From contig JAPYXD010000746.1 in NCBI GenBank assembly GCA_030998225.1, positions 1,798,001 through 1,862,000 on the forward strand: a stretch of 64,000 bases of DNA. The letters run 5' to 3'. The notes under the pieces are model-generated. The model searched no databases. It saw nothing but the letters and a program-made list of their open reading frames with translations, and had not been told where the DNA came from. Below are positions 1 to 10,610 of the stretch, piece after piece. The translations under genes and the position numbers were made by a program. Every line of letters begins with the position of its first letter. Positions within the stretch are counted from its first letter, which is position 1. The DNA comes from Diplolepis rosae. Lineage: Eukaryota; Arthropoda; Insecta; Hymenoptera; Diplolepididae.

Positions 1-3000
1 ATGAACACGGTATCTGAATTTTCAGTTCTCAGTTTAAATTCCCTTAGGAAGATGTATTTTAAGCACCTGGACTGCTAGATATAATTTTCAAAATGACGGC
101 ATCACTAATATATAATCGAGGTATCTTAAATTTTTACTCCTCAGGTTAAGTTTCCCAAGGAAGATGTTTTTTAAGCACCTGGACTACTATATAATTTTCA
201 AAATGACGGTGTCTCTAAAATATGAACTAGGTATCTTAATTTTCAGGTCTTAGCTTAAGTTTCCTAAGGAAGATTTTTTTCAAGCACCTGGTCTACTAGA
301 TATAATTTTCAAAATGACGGGATCTCTAATATATAAACGAGGTATCTTAAATTTCACTTCTCAGCTTAAGTTCCCCGAGGAAGATGTTTTTTAAGCACCT
401 GGACTACTAGATATAATTTTCAAAATGATAGGATCTCTAAAACATGAACAAGGTATTTGAATATTCAGTTCTCAGCTTAGGTTCCCCGATTAAGATGTTT
501 TTTAAGCACCTGGACTACTATATTATTTTCAAAATGACAGGATCTCTAAAATATGAAGTAGGTATCTTAATTTTCAGTTCTCAGCTTAAATTCCCTGAGG
601 AAGATGTATTTTAAGCACCTGGACTACTATATATAATTTTCAAAATGACAGGATTTCTAATATATAAACGAGGTATCTTATATTTCACTTCTCAGCTTAA
701 GTTCCCCGAGGAAGATGTTTTTTAAGCACCTGGACTACTAGATATAATTTTAAAAATGACGGTATCTCCAAAATATGAACACGGTATCTGGATTTTCAGT
801 TTTCAGTTTAATTTCCCTTAGGAAGATGTATTTTAAGCACCTGGACTACTAGATATAATTTTCAAAATGAAGGCATCTCTAATATATAATCGAGGTATCT
901 TAAATTTCACGTCTCAGGTTAAGTTCCCCGAGGAAGATGTTTTGTAAGCATCTGGACTACTATATAATTTTCAAAATGACGGGATCTCTAAAATATGAAC
1001 TAGGTATCTTAATTTTCAGTTCTCAGCTTAAATTCCCTGGGGAAGATGTATTTTAAGCACCTGGACTACTATATATAATTTTCAAAATGACGGGATCTCT
1101 AATATATAAACGAGGTATCTTAAATTTCACTTCTCAGCTTAGGTTCCCCGAGGAAGATGTTTTTTAAGCACCTGGACTACTATATTATTTTCAAAATGAC
1201 AGGATCTCTAAAATATGAACTAGGTATCTTAATTTTCAGTTCTCAGCTTAAATTCCATGAGGAAGATGTATTTTATGCACCTGGACTACTATATTATTTT
1301 CAAAATGACAGGATCTCTAATATATAAACGAGGTATCTGAATTTTCAGTTCTCAGCTTGAATTCCCTGAGGAAGATGTATTTTAAGCACCTGGACTACTA
1401 GATATAATTTTCAAAATGACGGGATCTCTAATATATAAACGAGGTATCTTAAATTTCACTTCTCACGTTAAGATCCGCGTGGAAGATGTTTTTTAAGCAC
1501 CTGGACTACTAGATATAATTTTCAAAATGATAGGATCTCTAAAACATGAACAAGGTATCTCAATTTTCAGTTCTCAGCTTAAATTCCCTGAGGAAGATTT
1601 ATGTTAAACACCTGGACTACTAGATATAATTTTCAAAATGACGGGATTTCTAATATATAAACGAGGTATCTTAAATTTCACTTCTCAGCTTAAGTTCCCC
1701 GAGGAAGATGCTTTTTAAGCACCTGGGCTACTAGATATAATTTTCAAAATGATGGAATCTCTAAAACATGAACAAGGTATTTGAATATTCAGTTCTCAGC
1801 TTAAGTTCCCTGAGGAAGATGTATTTTATGCACCTGGACTACTATATTATTTTCAAAATGACAGGATCTCTAAAATATGAACTAGGTATCTTAATTTTCA
1901 GTTCTCAGCTTAAATTCCCTGAGGAAGATGTATTTTAAGCACCTGGACTACTATATATAATTTTCAAAATGACAGGATTTCTAATATATAAACGAGGTAT
2001 CTTATATTTCACTTCTCAGCTTAAGTTACCCGAGGAAGATGTTTTTTAAGCATCTGGACTACTATATAATATTCAAAATGACGGGATCTCTAAAATATGA
2101 ACTAGGTATCTTAATTTTCAGGTCTTAGCTTAAGTTCCCAAAGGAAGATATTTTTCAAGCACCTGGACTACTAGATATAATTTTCAAAATGACGGGATCT
2201 CTAATATATAAACGAGGTATCTTAATTTTCAGTTCTTAGCTTAAGTTTCCTGAGGAAGATGTTTTTCAAGCACCTGGACTACTATATATAATTTTCAAAA
2301 TGAAGGGATCTCTAATATATAAACGAGGTATCTTAAATTTCACTCCTCAGGTTAAGTTTTCCAAGGAAGATGTTTTTTAAGCACCTGGACTACTATATAA
2401 TTTTCAAAACGACGGGATCTCTAAAATATGAACTAGGTATCTTAATTTTCAGGTCTTAGCTTAAGTTCCCTGAGGAAGATATTTTTGAAGCACCTGGACT
2501 ACTATATATAATTTTCAAAATGACGGGATCTCTAATATATAAACGAGGTATCTTAATTTTCAGGTCTGAGCTTAAGTTCCCGAGGAAGATATTTTTCAAG
2601 CACCTGGACTACTAGATATAATTTTCAAAATGACAGGATTTCTAATATATAAACGAGGTATCTTATATTTCACTTCTCAGCTTAGGTTCCCCGAGGAAGA
2701 TGTTTTTTAAGCACCTGGACTACAATATTATTTTCAAAATGACAGGATCTCTAAAATATGAACTAGGTATCTTAATTTTCAGATCTCAGCTTAAGTTCCC
2801 TAAGGAAGATATTATTCAAGCACCTGGACTACTAGATATAATTTTCAAAATGACGGGATCTCTAATATATAAACGAGGTATCTTAATTTTCAGGTCTTTG
2901 CTTAAGTTCCCTGAGGAAGATGTATTTTAAGCACCTGGACTACTAGATATAATTTTCAAAATGACGGCATCTCTATTATATTAACGAGGTATCTTTAATT

Positions 3001-3250
3001 TCACTCCTCAGGTTAAGTTCCCCGAGGAAGATGTTTTTTAAGCACCTGGACTACTATATAATTTTCAAAATGACGGTGTCTCTAAAATATGAACTAGGTA
3101 TCTTAATTTTCAGGTCTTAGCTTAAGTTCCCCGAGGAAGATGTTTTTCAAGCACCTGGACTACTAGATATAATTTTCAAAATGACGGGATCTCTAATATA
3201 TAAACGAGGTATCTTAAATTTCACTTCTCACGTTAAGATCCGCGTGGAAG
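1..3250 (+). repeat. Left heterogeneous zone of the array
   Basis: This stretch mixes A, B, C, D and G monomers with a higher visible rate of private variants than later zones. The segment at about 0.49-1.26 kb resembles 11.1-11.85 kb: the rare ATGAAGTAGG variant is at 555 and 11143, an offset of 10,588 bp. The segment at about 1.46-2.06 kb resembles 3.23-3.83 kb: the marker CACGTTAAGATCCGCG is at 1464 and 3229 (offset 1,765), and the AAGATTTATGTTAAAC marker at 1594 and 3357 (offset 1,763). No gene or non-satellite insertion was seen. Confidence 0.8.
2036..2144 (+). repeat. Reference monomer, subfamily G (CAGGTCTTAG), left-end specific
   Basis: This monomer has TTAATTTTCAGGTCTTAGC and a tail TTAAGTTCCCAAAGG, followed by AAGATATTTTTCAAGC in the next monomer. 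Similar GGTCTTAG or GGTCTGAG monomers appear near 245, 2,120, 2,445, 2,565, 2,890 and 3,110. I did not see that spelling again after about 3.2 kb, apart from a single CAGGTCTCAGC at about 51,176. The following CAAGC removes the TAA stop. It looks like an older or peripheral lineage that was not carried into the later duplications. Confidence 0.8.
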
Positions 3251-3339
3251 ATGTTTTTTAAGCACCTGGACTACTATATAATTTTCAAAATGACGGGATC
3301 TCTAAAATATGAACTAGGTATCTCAATTTTCAGTTCTCA

Positions 3340-4480
3340 GCTTAAATTCCCTCAGGAAGATTTATGTTAAACACCTGGACTACTAGATATAATTTTCAAA
3401 ATGACGGGATTTCTAATATATAAACGAGGTATCTTAAATTTCACTTCTCAGCTTAAGTTCCCCGAGGAAGATGTTTTTTAAGCACCTGGACTACTAGATA
3501 TAATTTTCAAAATGATGGGATCTCTAAAACATGAACAAGGTATTTGAATATTCAGTTCTCAGCTTAAATTCCCTGAGGAAGATGTATTTTAAGCACCTGG
3601 ACTACTATATTATTTTCAAAATGACAGGATCTCTAAAATATGAACTAGGTATCTTAATTTTCAGTTCTCAGCTTAAATTCCCTGAGTAAGATGTATTTTA
3701 AGCACCTGGACTACTATATATAATTTTCAAAATGACAGGATTTCTAATATATAAACGAGGTATCTTATATTTCACTTCTCAGCTTAAGTTACCCGAGGAA
3801 GATGTTTTTTAAGCATCTGGACTACTATATAATATTCAAAATGACGGGATCTCTAAAATATGAACTAGGTATCTTAATTTTCAGTTCTCAGCTTAAATTC
3901 CCTGAGGAAGATGTATTTTAAGCACCTGGACTACTATATATAATTTTCAAAATGACGGGATCTCTAATATATAAACGAGGTATCTTAAATTTCACTTCTC
4001 ACGTTAAGATCCGCGAGGAAGATGTTTTTTAAGCACCTGGACTACTATATAATTTTCAAAATGACGGGATCTCTAAAATATGAACTAGGTATCTTAATTT
4101 TCAGTTCTCAGCTTAAATTCCCCGAGGAAGATGTATTTTAAGCACCTGGACTACTATATATAATTTTCAAAATGACAGGATTTCTAATATATAAACGAGG
4201 TATCTTATATTTCACTTTTCAGCTTAAGTTCCCGGAGGAAGATGTTTTTTAAGCACCTGGACTACTAGATATAATTTTCCAAATGATGGGATCTCTAAAA
4301 CATGAACAAGGTATTTGAATATTCAGTTCTCAGCTTAAGTTCCCTGAGAAAGATGTATTTTATGCACCTGGACTACTATATAATTTTCAAAATGACGGGA
4401 TCTCTAAAATATGAACTAGGTATCTTAATTTTCAGTTCTCAGCTTAAATTCCCTGAGGAAGATGTATTTTAAGCACCTGG
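3340..4480 (+). repeat. 1.14-kb segment, copy 1 (offset 3,088 to copy 2)
   Basis: About ten monomers share the same order of rare variants with the segment at about 6,428-7,570. Shared markers include CTCAGGAAGATTTATG (AAGATTTA at 3357 and 6445), CACGTTAAGATCCGCG (4000 and 7088) and the CCCGGAGG tail. The offset is 3,088 bp, equal to 28 monomers. The same block recurs near 18.47-19.5 kb (AAGATTTA at 18469). Edges are read from the point where the variant pattern stops matching and are approximate. Confidence 0.82.
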
Positions 4481-4700
4481 ACTACTATATATAATTTTCA
4501 AAATGACAGGATTTCTAATATATAAACGAGGTATCTTATATTTCACTTTTCAGCTTAAGTTCCCGGAGGAAGATGTTTTTTAAGCACCTGGACTACTAGA
4601 TATAATTTTCCAAATGATGGGATCTCTAAAACATGAACAAGGTATTTGAATATTCAGTTCTCAGCTTAAGTTCCCTGAGAAAGATGTATTTTATGCACCT
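4030..4700 (+). repeat. Tandem three-monomer (331-bp) duplication
   Basis: Two consecutive copies of a B-A-C trimer can be read here. The rare CCCGGAGG tail occurs at 4231 and again at 4562, exactly 331 bp apart. The flanking rare variants TTTCACTTTTCAG, ATAATTTTCCAAATGATGGG and CTGAGAAAGATG repeat in the same order. The homologous places at about 7.32 and 19.34 kb have CCCGGAGG only once each, so the extra trimer looks like a recent local expansion in this copy, or a loss in the others. Confidence 0.85.
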
Positions 4701-4829
4701 GGACTACTATATTATTTTCAAAATGACAGGATCTCTAAAATATGAACTAGGTATCTTAATTTTCAGTTCTCAGCTTAAATTCCCCGAGGAAGATGTTTTT
4801 TAAGCACCTGGACTACTATATATAATTTT

Positions 4830-6330
4830 CAAAATGACGGGATCTCTAATATATAAACGAGTTATCTTAAATTTCACTTTTCAGCTTAGGTTCCCCGAGG
4901 AAGAAGTTTTTTAAGCACCTGGACTACTATATTATTTTCAAAATGACAAGATCTCTAAAATATGAACTAGGTATCTTAATTTTCAGTTCTCAGCTTAAAT
5001 TCCCTGAGGAAGATGTATTTTAAGCACCTGGACTACTATATATAATTTTCAAAATGACGGGATCTCTAATATATAAACGAGTTATCTTAAATTTCACTTT
5101 TCAGCTTAGGTTCCCCGAGGAAGATGTTTTTTAAGCACCTGGACTAGTAGATATAATTTTCAAAATGACGGCATCTCCAAAATATGAACACGGTATCTGA
5201 ATTTTCAGTTCTCAGTTTAAATTCCCTAAGGAAGATGTATTTTAAGCACCTGGACTACTATATATAATTTTCAAAATGACAGGATTTCTAATATATAAAC
5301 GAGGTATCTTAAATTTCACTTCTCAGCTTAAGTTCCCCGAGGAAGATGTTTTTTAAGCACCTGGACTACTAGATATAATTTTCAAAATGATGGGATCTCT
5401 AAAACATGAACAAGGTATCTGAATATTCAGTTCTCAGCTTAAATTCCCTGAGGAAGATGTATTTTAAGCACCTGGACTACTATATATAATTTTCAAAATG
5501 ACAGGATCTCTAAAATATGAACTAGGTATCTTAATTTTCAGTTCTCAGCTTAAATTCCCTGAGGAAGATGTATTTTATGCACCTGGACTACTATATTATT
5601 TTCAAAATGACAGGATCTCTAAAATATGAACTAGGTATCTTAATTTTCAGTTCTCAGCTTAAATTCCCCGAGGAAGATGTTTTTTAAGCACCTGGACTAC
5701 TATATAATTTTCAAAACGACGGGATCTCTAAAATATGAACTAGGTATCTTAATTTTCAGTTCTCGGCTTAAATTCCCTGAGAAAGATATATTTGAAGCAC
5801 CTGGACTACTATATATAATTTTCAAAATGACGGGATCTCTCATATATAAACGAGGTATCTTAAATTTCACTTCTCAGCTTAAGTTCCCCGAGGAAGATGT
5901 TTTTTAAGCACCTGGACTACTAGATATAATTTTCAAAATAACGGGATCTCTAAAACATGAACAAGGTATCTGAATATTCAGTTCTCAGCTTAAGTTCCCT
6001 GACGAAGATGTATTTTATGCACCTGGACTACTATATTATTTTCAAAATGACAGGATCTCTAAAATATGAACTAGGTATCTTAATTTTCAGTTCTCAGCTT
6101 AAATTCCATGAGGAAGATGTATTTTATGCACCTGGACTACTATATTATTTTCAAAATGACAGGATCTCTAATATATAAACGAGGTATCTGAATTTTCAGT
6201 TCTCAGCTTGAATTCCCTGAGGAAGATGTATTTTAAGCACCTGGACTACTATATATAATTTTCAAAATGATAGGATCTCTAAAACATGAACAAGGTATTT
6301 GAATATTCAGTTCTCAGCTTAAATTCCCTG
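4830..6330 (+). repeat. Four-copy module, copy 1 (with two extra monomers)
   Basis: A module defined by GAGTTATCTTAAATTTC with AAGAAGTTTTTT, then CTAGTAGATATAAT, then AAAACGACGGG, TTCTCGGCTTAAATTCC, GAGAAAGATATATTTGAAGC, AAAATAACGGGATC and TTCCATGAGG, in that order. AAGAAGTT lies at 4901 and 9427 (offset 4,526), but the AAAACGACGGG monomer starts one offset shorter (start codon-like ATG at 5677 and 9981, offset 4,304). The 222-bp difference means copy 1 has exactly two 111-bp monomers near 5.25-5.47 kb that copy 2 lacks. Confidence 0.87.
5121..5231 (+). repeat. Reference monomer, subfamily D (GAACACGG)
   Basis: D monomers carry CTCCAAAATATGAACACGG, TATCTGAATTTTCAG, and a tail TTTAAATTCCCTTAGG or TTTAAATTCCCTAAGG. 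The tail replaces GAGG by TAGG or AAGG but keeps the TTCC and GGAA arms of the junction dyad. D is scattered through the first half and more frequent from 29.4 kb on, often with a second D directly after it (for example near 29.4-29.6, 38.0-38.2, 40.7-40.9, 59.5-59.7 and 63.0-63.1 kb), where the second copy has GACGAAATCTCC and TCAGTTCAAATTCCC. Confidence 0.9.
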
Positions 6331-6427
6331 AGGAAGATGTTTTTTAAGCACCTGGACTACTAGATATAATTTTCAAAACGACGGGATCTCCAAAATATGA
6401 ACACGGTATCTGAATTTTCAGTTCTCA

Positions 6428-7570
6428 GCTTAAATTACCTCAGGAAGATTTATGTTAAACACCTGGACTACTAGATATAATTTTCAAAATGACGGGATTT
6501 CTAATATATAAACGAGGTATCTTAAATTTTACTTCTCAGCTTAAGTTCCCCGAGGAAGATGTTTTTTAAGCACCTGGACTACTAGATATAATTTTCAAAA
6601 TGATGGGATCTCTAAAACATGAACAAGGTATTTGAATATTCAGTTCTCAGCTTAAGTTCCCTGAGGAAGATGTATTTTATGTACCTGGACTACTATATTA
6701 TTTTCAAAATGACAGGATCTCTAAAATATGAACTAGGTATCTTAATTTTCAGTTCTTAGCTTAAATTCCCTGAGTAAGATGTATTTTAAGCACCTGGACT
6801 ACTATATATAATTTTCAAAATGACAGGATTTCTAATATATAAACGAGGTATCTTATATTTCACTTCTCAGCTTAAGTTACCCGAGGAAGATGTTTTTTAA
6901 GCATCTGGACTACTATATAATATTCAAAATGACGGGATCTCTAAAATATGAACTAGGTATCTTAATTTTCAGTTCTCAGCTTAAATTCCCTGAGGAAGAT
7001 GTATTTTAAGCACCTGGACTACTATATATAATTTTCAAAATGACGGGATCTCTAATATATAAACGAGGTATCTTAAATTTCACTTCTCACGTTAAGATCC
7101 GCGAGGAAGATGTTTTTTAAGCACCTGGACTACTATATAATTTTCAAAATGACGGGATCTCTAAAATATGAACTAGGTATCTTAATTTTCAGTTCTCAGC
7201 TTAAATTCCCCGAGGAAGATGTATTTTAAGCACCTGGACTACTATATATAATTTTCAAAATGACAGGATTTCTAATATATAAACGAGGTATCTTATATTT
7301 CACTTTTCAGCTTAAGTTCCCGGAGGAAGATGTTTTTTAAGCACCTGGACTACTAGATATAATGTTCCAAATGATGGGATCTCTAAAACATGAACAAGGT
7401 ATTTGAATATTCAGTTCTCAGCTTAAGTTCCCTGAGAAAGATGTATTTTATGCACCTGGACTACTATATAATTTTCAAAATGACGGGATCTCTAAAATAT
7501 GAACTAGGTATCTTAATTTTCAGTTCTCAGCTTAAATTCCCTGAGGAAGATGTATTTTAAGCACCTGGAC
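6428..7570 (+). repeat. 1.14-kb segment, copy 2
   Basis: This is the second copy of the segment starting near 3,340. The marker order is the same: AAGATTTATGTTAAACACC, then CATCTGGAC with ATAATATTC, then CACGTTAAGATCCGCG, then CCCGGAGG, then CTGAGAAAG. After about 7,570 copy 2 enters a C monomer while copy 1 continues with an A monomer, which defines the right edge. Confidence 0.82.
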
Positions 7571-8653
7571 TACTAGATATAATTTTCAAAATGATGGGAT
7601 CTCTAAAACATGAACAAGGTATTTGAATATTCAGTTCTCAGCTTAAGTTCCCTGAGGAAGATGTATTTTATGCACCTGGACTACTATATAATTTTCAAAA
7701 TGACGGGATCTCTAAAATATGAACTAGGTATCTTAATTTTCAGTTCTCAGCTTAAATTCCCTGAGGAAGATGTTTTTTAAGCACCTGGACTACTATATAT
7801 AATTTTCAAAATGACGGGATCTCTAATATATAAACGAGGTATCTTAAATTTCACTTCTCAGCTTAGGTTCCCCGAGGAAGATGTTTTTTAAGCACCTGGA
7901 CTACTAGATATAATTTTCAAAATGACGGGATCTCTAAAATATGAACTAGGTATCTTAATTTTCAGTTCTCAGCTTAAATTCCCTGAGGAAGATGTATTTT
8001 AAGCACCTGGACTACTATATATAATTTTCAAAATGACGGGATCTCTAATATATAAACGAGGTATCTTAAATTTCACTTCTCAGCTTAAGTTCCCCGAGGA
8101 AGATGTTTTTTAAGCACCTGGACTACTAGATATAATTTTCAAAATGACGGGATCTCCAAAATATGAACACGGTATCTGAATTTTCAGTTCTCAGCTTAAA
8201 TTCCCTGAGGAAGATGTATTTTAAGCACCTGGACTACTATATATAATTTTCAAAATGACAGGATCTCTAAAATATGAACTAGGTATCTTAATTTTCAGTT
8301 CTCAGCTTAAATTCCCCGAGGAAGATGTTTTTTAAGCACCTGGACTACTATATTATTTTCAAAATGACAGGATCTCTAAAATATGAACTAGGTATCTTAA
8401 TTTTCAGTTCTCAGCTTAAAGTTCCCCGAGGAAGATGTATTTTAAGCACCTGGACTACTATATATAATTTTCAAAATGACGGGATCTCTAATATATGAAC
8501 TAGGTATCTTAATTTTCAGTTCTCAGCTTAAGTTCCCTGAGGAAGATGTTTTTTAAGCACCTGGACTACTAGATATAATTTTCAAAATGACGGGATCTCT
8601 AATATATAAACGAGGTATCTTATATTTCACTTCTCAGGTTAAGTTCCCCGAGG

Positions 8654-8762
8654 AAGATGTTTTTTAAGCACCTGGACTACTATATAATTTTCAAAATGAC
8701 GGGATCTCTAAAATATGAACTAGGTATCTTAATTTTCAGTTCTCAGCTTAAATTCCCTGAGG
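8654..8762 (+). repeat. Reference monomer, subfamily B, 109-bp form
   Basis: This is a clean example of the commonest subfamily. Numbering from AAGATG as position 1, it carries a T-run and TAA at about 7-14, CACCTG at 16-21, CTACTATATAAT at 24-35, AATTTTCAAAA at 33-43, GACGGG at 45-50, GATC at 50-53, AAAATATGAACTAGG at 57-71, TTAATTTTCAGTTCTCAG at 76-93 and TTAAATTCCCTGAGG at the end. B monomers make up much of the array and often alternate with A monomers to give a 220-bp dimer. The 109-bp length comes from the short TATATAAT (or TATATTAT) stretch. Confidence 0.93.
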
Positions 8763-8873
8763 AAGATGTATTTTAAGCACCTGGACTACTATATATAATT
8801 TTCAAAATGACGGGATTTCTAATATATAAACGAGGTATCTTAAATTTCACTTCTCAGCTTAAGTTCCCCGAGG
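8763..8873 (+). repeat. Reference monomer, subfamily A, 111-bp form
   Basis: A monomers differ from B in the middle and tail: CTAATATATAAACGAGG, then TATCTTAAATTTCACTTCTC, then a tail TTAAGTTCCCCGAGG (often TTAGGTTCCCCGAGG). This example has the long TATATATAAT stretch, giving 111 bp. The T-run that opens the monomer after A is usually TTTTTT, while after B it is usually TATTTT, so the junction also marks the class. A local variant reads GATTTCTAATATATAAACGAGG with TATCTTATATTTCAC; it recurs at many places in the first half of the window. Confidence 0.92.
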
Positions 8874-8984
8874 AAGATGTTTTTTAAGCACCTGGACTAC
8901 TAGATATAATTTTCAAAATGATGGGATCTCTAAAACATGAACAAGGTATTTGAATATTCAGTTCTCAGCTTAAGTTCCCTGAGG
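8874..8984 (+). repeat. Reference monomer, subfamily C (ACATGAACAAGG)
   Basis: This monomer is marked by GATGGGATCTCTAAAACATG, then AACAAGGTATTTGAATATTC, and a TTAAGTTCCCTGAGG tail. The T-run that follows a C monomer is frequently TATTTTATGC instead of TATTTTAAGC, which removes the TAA stop present in most monomers and allows longer open frames downstream. From about 29.1 kb onward most copies switch to a C' version with GATGGTATCTC and GGTATCTGATTATTC, so C versus C' separates the two halves of the window. Intermediates with GATGGTATCTC but TATCTGAATATTC occur near 16,860 and 19,620. Confidence 0.9.
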
Positions 8985-9359
8985 AAGATGTATTTTAAGC
9001 ACCTGGACTACTATATATAATTTTCAAAATGACAGGATCTCTAAAATATGAACTAGGTATCTTAATTTTCAGTTCTCAGCTTAAATTCCCTGAGGAAGAT
9101 GTATTTTAAGCACCTGGACTACTAGATATAATTTTCAAAATGACGGGATCTCTAAAACATGAACAAGGTATCTGAATATTCAGTTCTCAGCTTAAGTTCC
9201 CTGAGGAAGATGTATTTTATGCACCTGGACTACTATATAATTTTCAAAATGACGGGATCTCTAAAATATGAACTAGGTATCTTAATTTTCAGTTCTCAGC
9301 TTAAATTCCCTGAGGAAGATGTATTTTATGCACCTGGACTACTATATATAATTTTCAAA

Positions 9360-10610
9360 ATGACGGGATCTCTAATATATAAACGAGTTATCTTAAATTT
9401 CACTTTTCAGCTTAGGTTCCCCGAGGAAGAAGTTTTTTAAGCACCTGGACTACTATATTATTTTCAAAATGACAAGATCTCTAAAATATGAACTAGGTAT
9501 CTTAATTTTCAGTTCTCAGCTTAAATTCCCTGAGGAAGATGTATTTTAAGCACCTGGACTACTATATATAATTTTCAAAATGACGGGATCTCTAATATAT
9601 AAACGAGGTATCTTAAATTTCACTTCTCAGCTTAGGTTCCCCGAGGAAGATGTTTTTTAAGCACCTGGACTAGTAGATATAATTTTCAAAATGACGGCAT
9701 CTCCAAAATATGAACACGGTATCTGAATTTTCAGTTCTCAGTTTAAATTCCCTAAGGAAGATGTATTTTAAGCACCTGGACTACTAGACATAATTTTCAA
9801 AATGATGGGATCTCTAAAACATGAACAATGTATTTGAATATTCAGTTCTCAGCTTAAGTTCCCTGAGGAAGATGTATTTTATGCACCTGGACTACTATAT
9901 TATTTTCAAAATGACAGGATCTCTAAAATATGAACTAGGTATCTTAATTTTCAGTTCTCAGCTTAAATTCCCCGAGGAAGATGTTTTTTAAGCACCTGGA
10001 CTACTATATAATTTTCAAAACGACGGGATCTCTAAAATATGAACTAGGTATCTTAATTTTCAGTTCTCGGCTTAAATTCCCTGAGAAAGATATATTTGAA
10101 GCACCTGGACTACTATATATAATTTTCAAAATGACGGGATCTCTCATATATAAACGAGGTATCTTAAATTTCACTTCTCAGCTTAAGTTCCCCGAGGAAG
10201 ATGTTTTTTAAGCACCTGGACTACTAGATATAATTTTCAAAATAACGGGATCTCTAAAACATGAACAAGGTATCTGAATATTCAGATCTCAGCTTAAGTT
10301 CCCTGACGAAGATGTATTTTATGCACCTGGACTACTATATTATTTTCAAAATGACAGGATCTCTAAAATATGAACTAGGTATCTTAATTTTCAGTTCTCA
10401 GCTTAAATTCCATGAGGAAGATGTATTTTATGCACCTGGACTACTATATTATTTTCAAAATGACAGGATCTCTAATATATAAACGAGGTATCTGAATTTT
10501 CAGTTCTCAGCTTGAATTCCCTGAGGAAGATGTATTTTAAGCACCTGGACTACTATATATAATTTTCAAAATGATAGGATCTCTAAAACATGAACAAGGT
10601 ATTTGAATAT
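9360..10610 (+). repeat. Four-copy module, copy 2
   Basis: This has the same order of markers as the module at 4.83 kb: AAGAAGTT at 9427, CTAGTAG at 9670, GACATAATTTTC at 9788 with ATGAACAATG, the AAAACGACGGG monomer at 9981 and the AAAATAACGGG monomer near 10,240. It lies inside the larger ~6-kb duplicated segment and maps to 19.83-21.1 kb at an offset of 10,475 bp. Confidence 0.88.

Larger units (their letters stand above)
7600..9120 (+). repeat. Consensus-like A/B stretch
   Basis: Mostly alternating A and B monomers close to the array consensus, with interspersed C and D monomers at about 7.6, 8.1 and 8.9 kb. A one-base insertion gives TTAAAGTTCCCCGAGG near 8,417. I saw no marker linking it to one of the large duplicated segments, and no non-satellite sequence. 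Confidence 0.75.

Noticed and set aside
2640..2900. TATA-like promoter elements (TATATAAT, TATATAAA)
   Set aside because: They occur in essentially every monomer as part of the repeat and cannot be distinguished as functional promoters.
2700..2930. 76-codon plus-strand open frame, with similar frames at 5677-5907, 9981-10211 and 20456-20686
   Set aside because: All are the same two-monomer reading of the satellite (MFFKHLDY... or MYFKHLDY... followed by APGLL/APGLLY and EEDVF). They recur wherever CAAGC or GAAGC replaces TAAGC, end at the next regular TAA, lack any known domain and have no independent codon signal.
5957..6178. 73-codon open frames starting MNKVSEY, also at 10261, 17983, 20736 and 37725 (variant MNKVSDY)
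   Set aside because: They begin at the ATG of a C-type GAACAAGG monomer and stay open through TTATGC junctions. The copies are explained by the segmental duplications, not by selection on a protein.
8654..8762. Rho-independent terminators or riboswitches
   Set aside because: The short TTCC/GGAA dyad with a downstream T-run superficially resembles a hairpin plus T-tract, but the stem is 4 bp and repeats in every monomer; the context is eukaryotic satellite DNA.
9159..9440. 93-codon open frame, the longest noted in the window
   Set aside because: Two TTATGC junctions happen to be in frame. Its sister copy at 19,634 has TTTTAAGC and is closed, which argues against a conserved gene.
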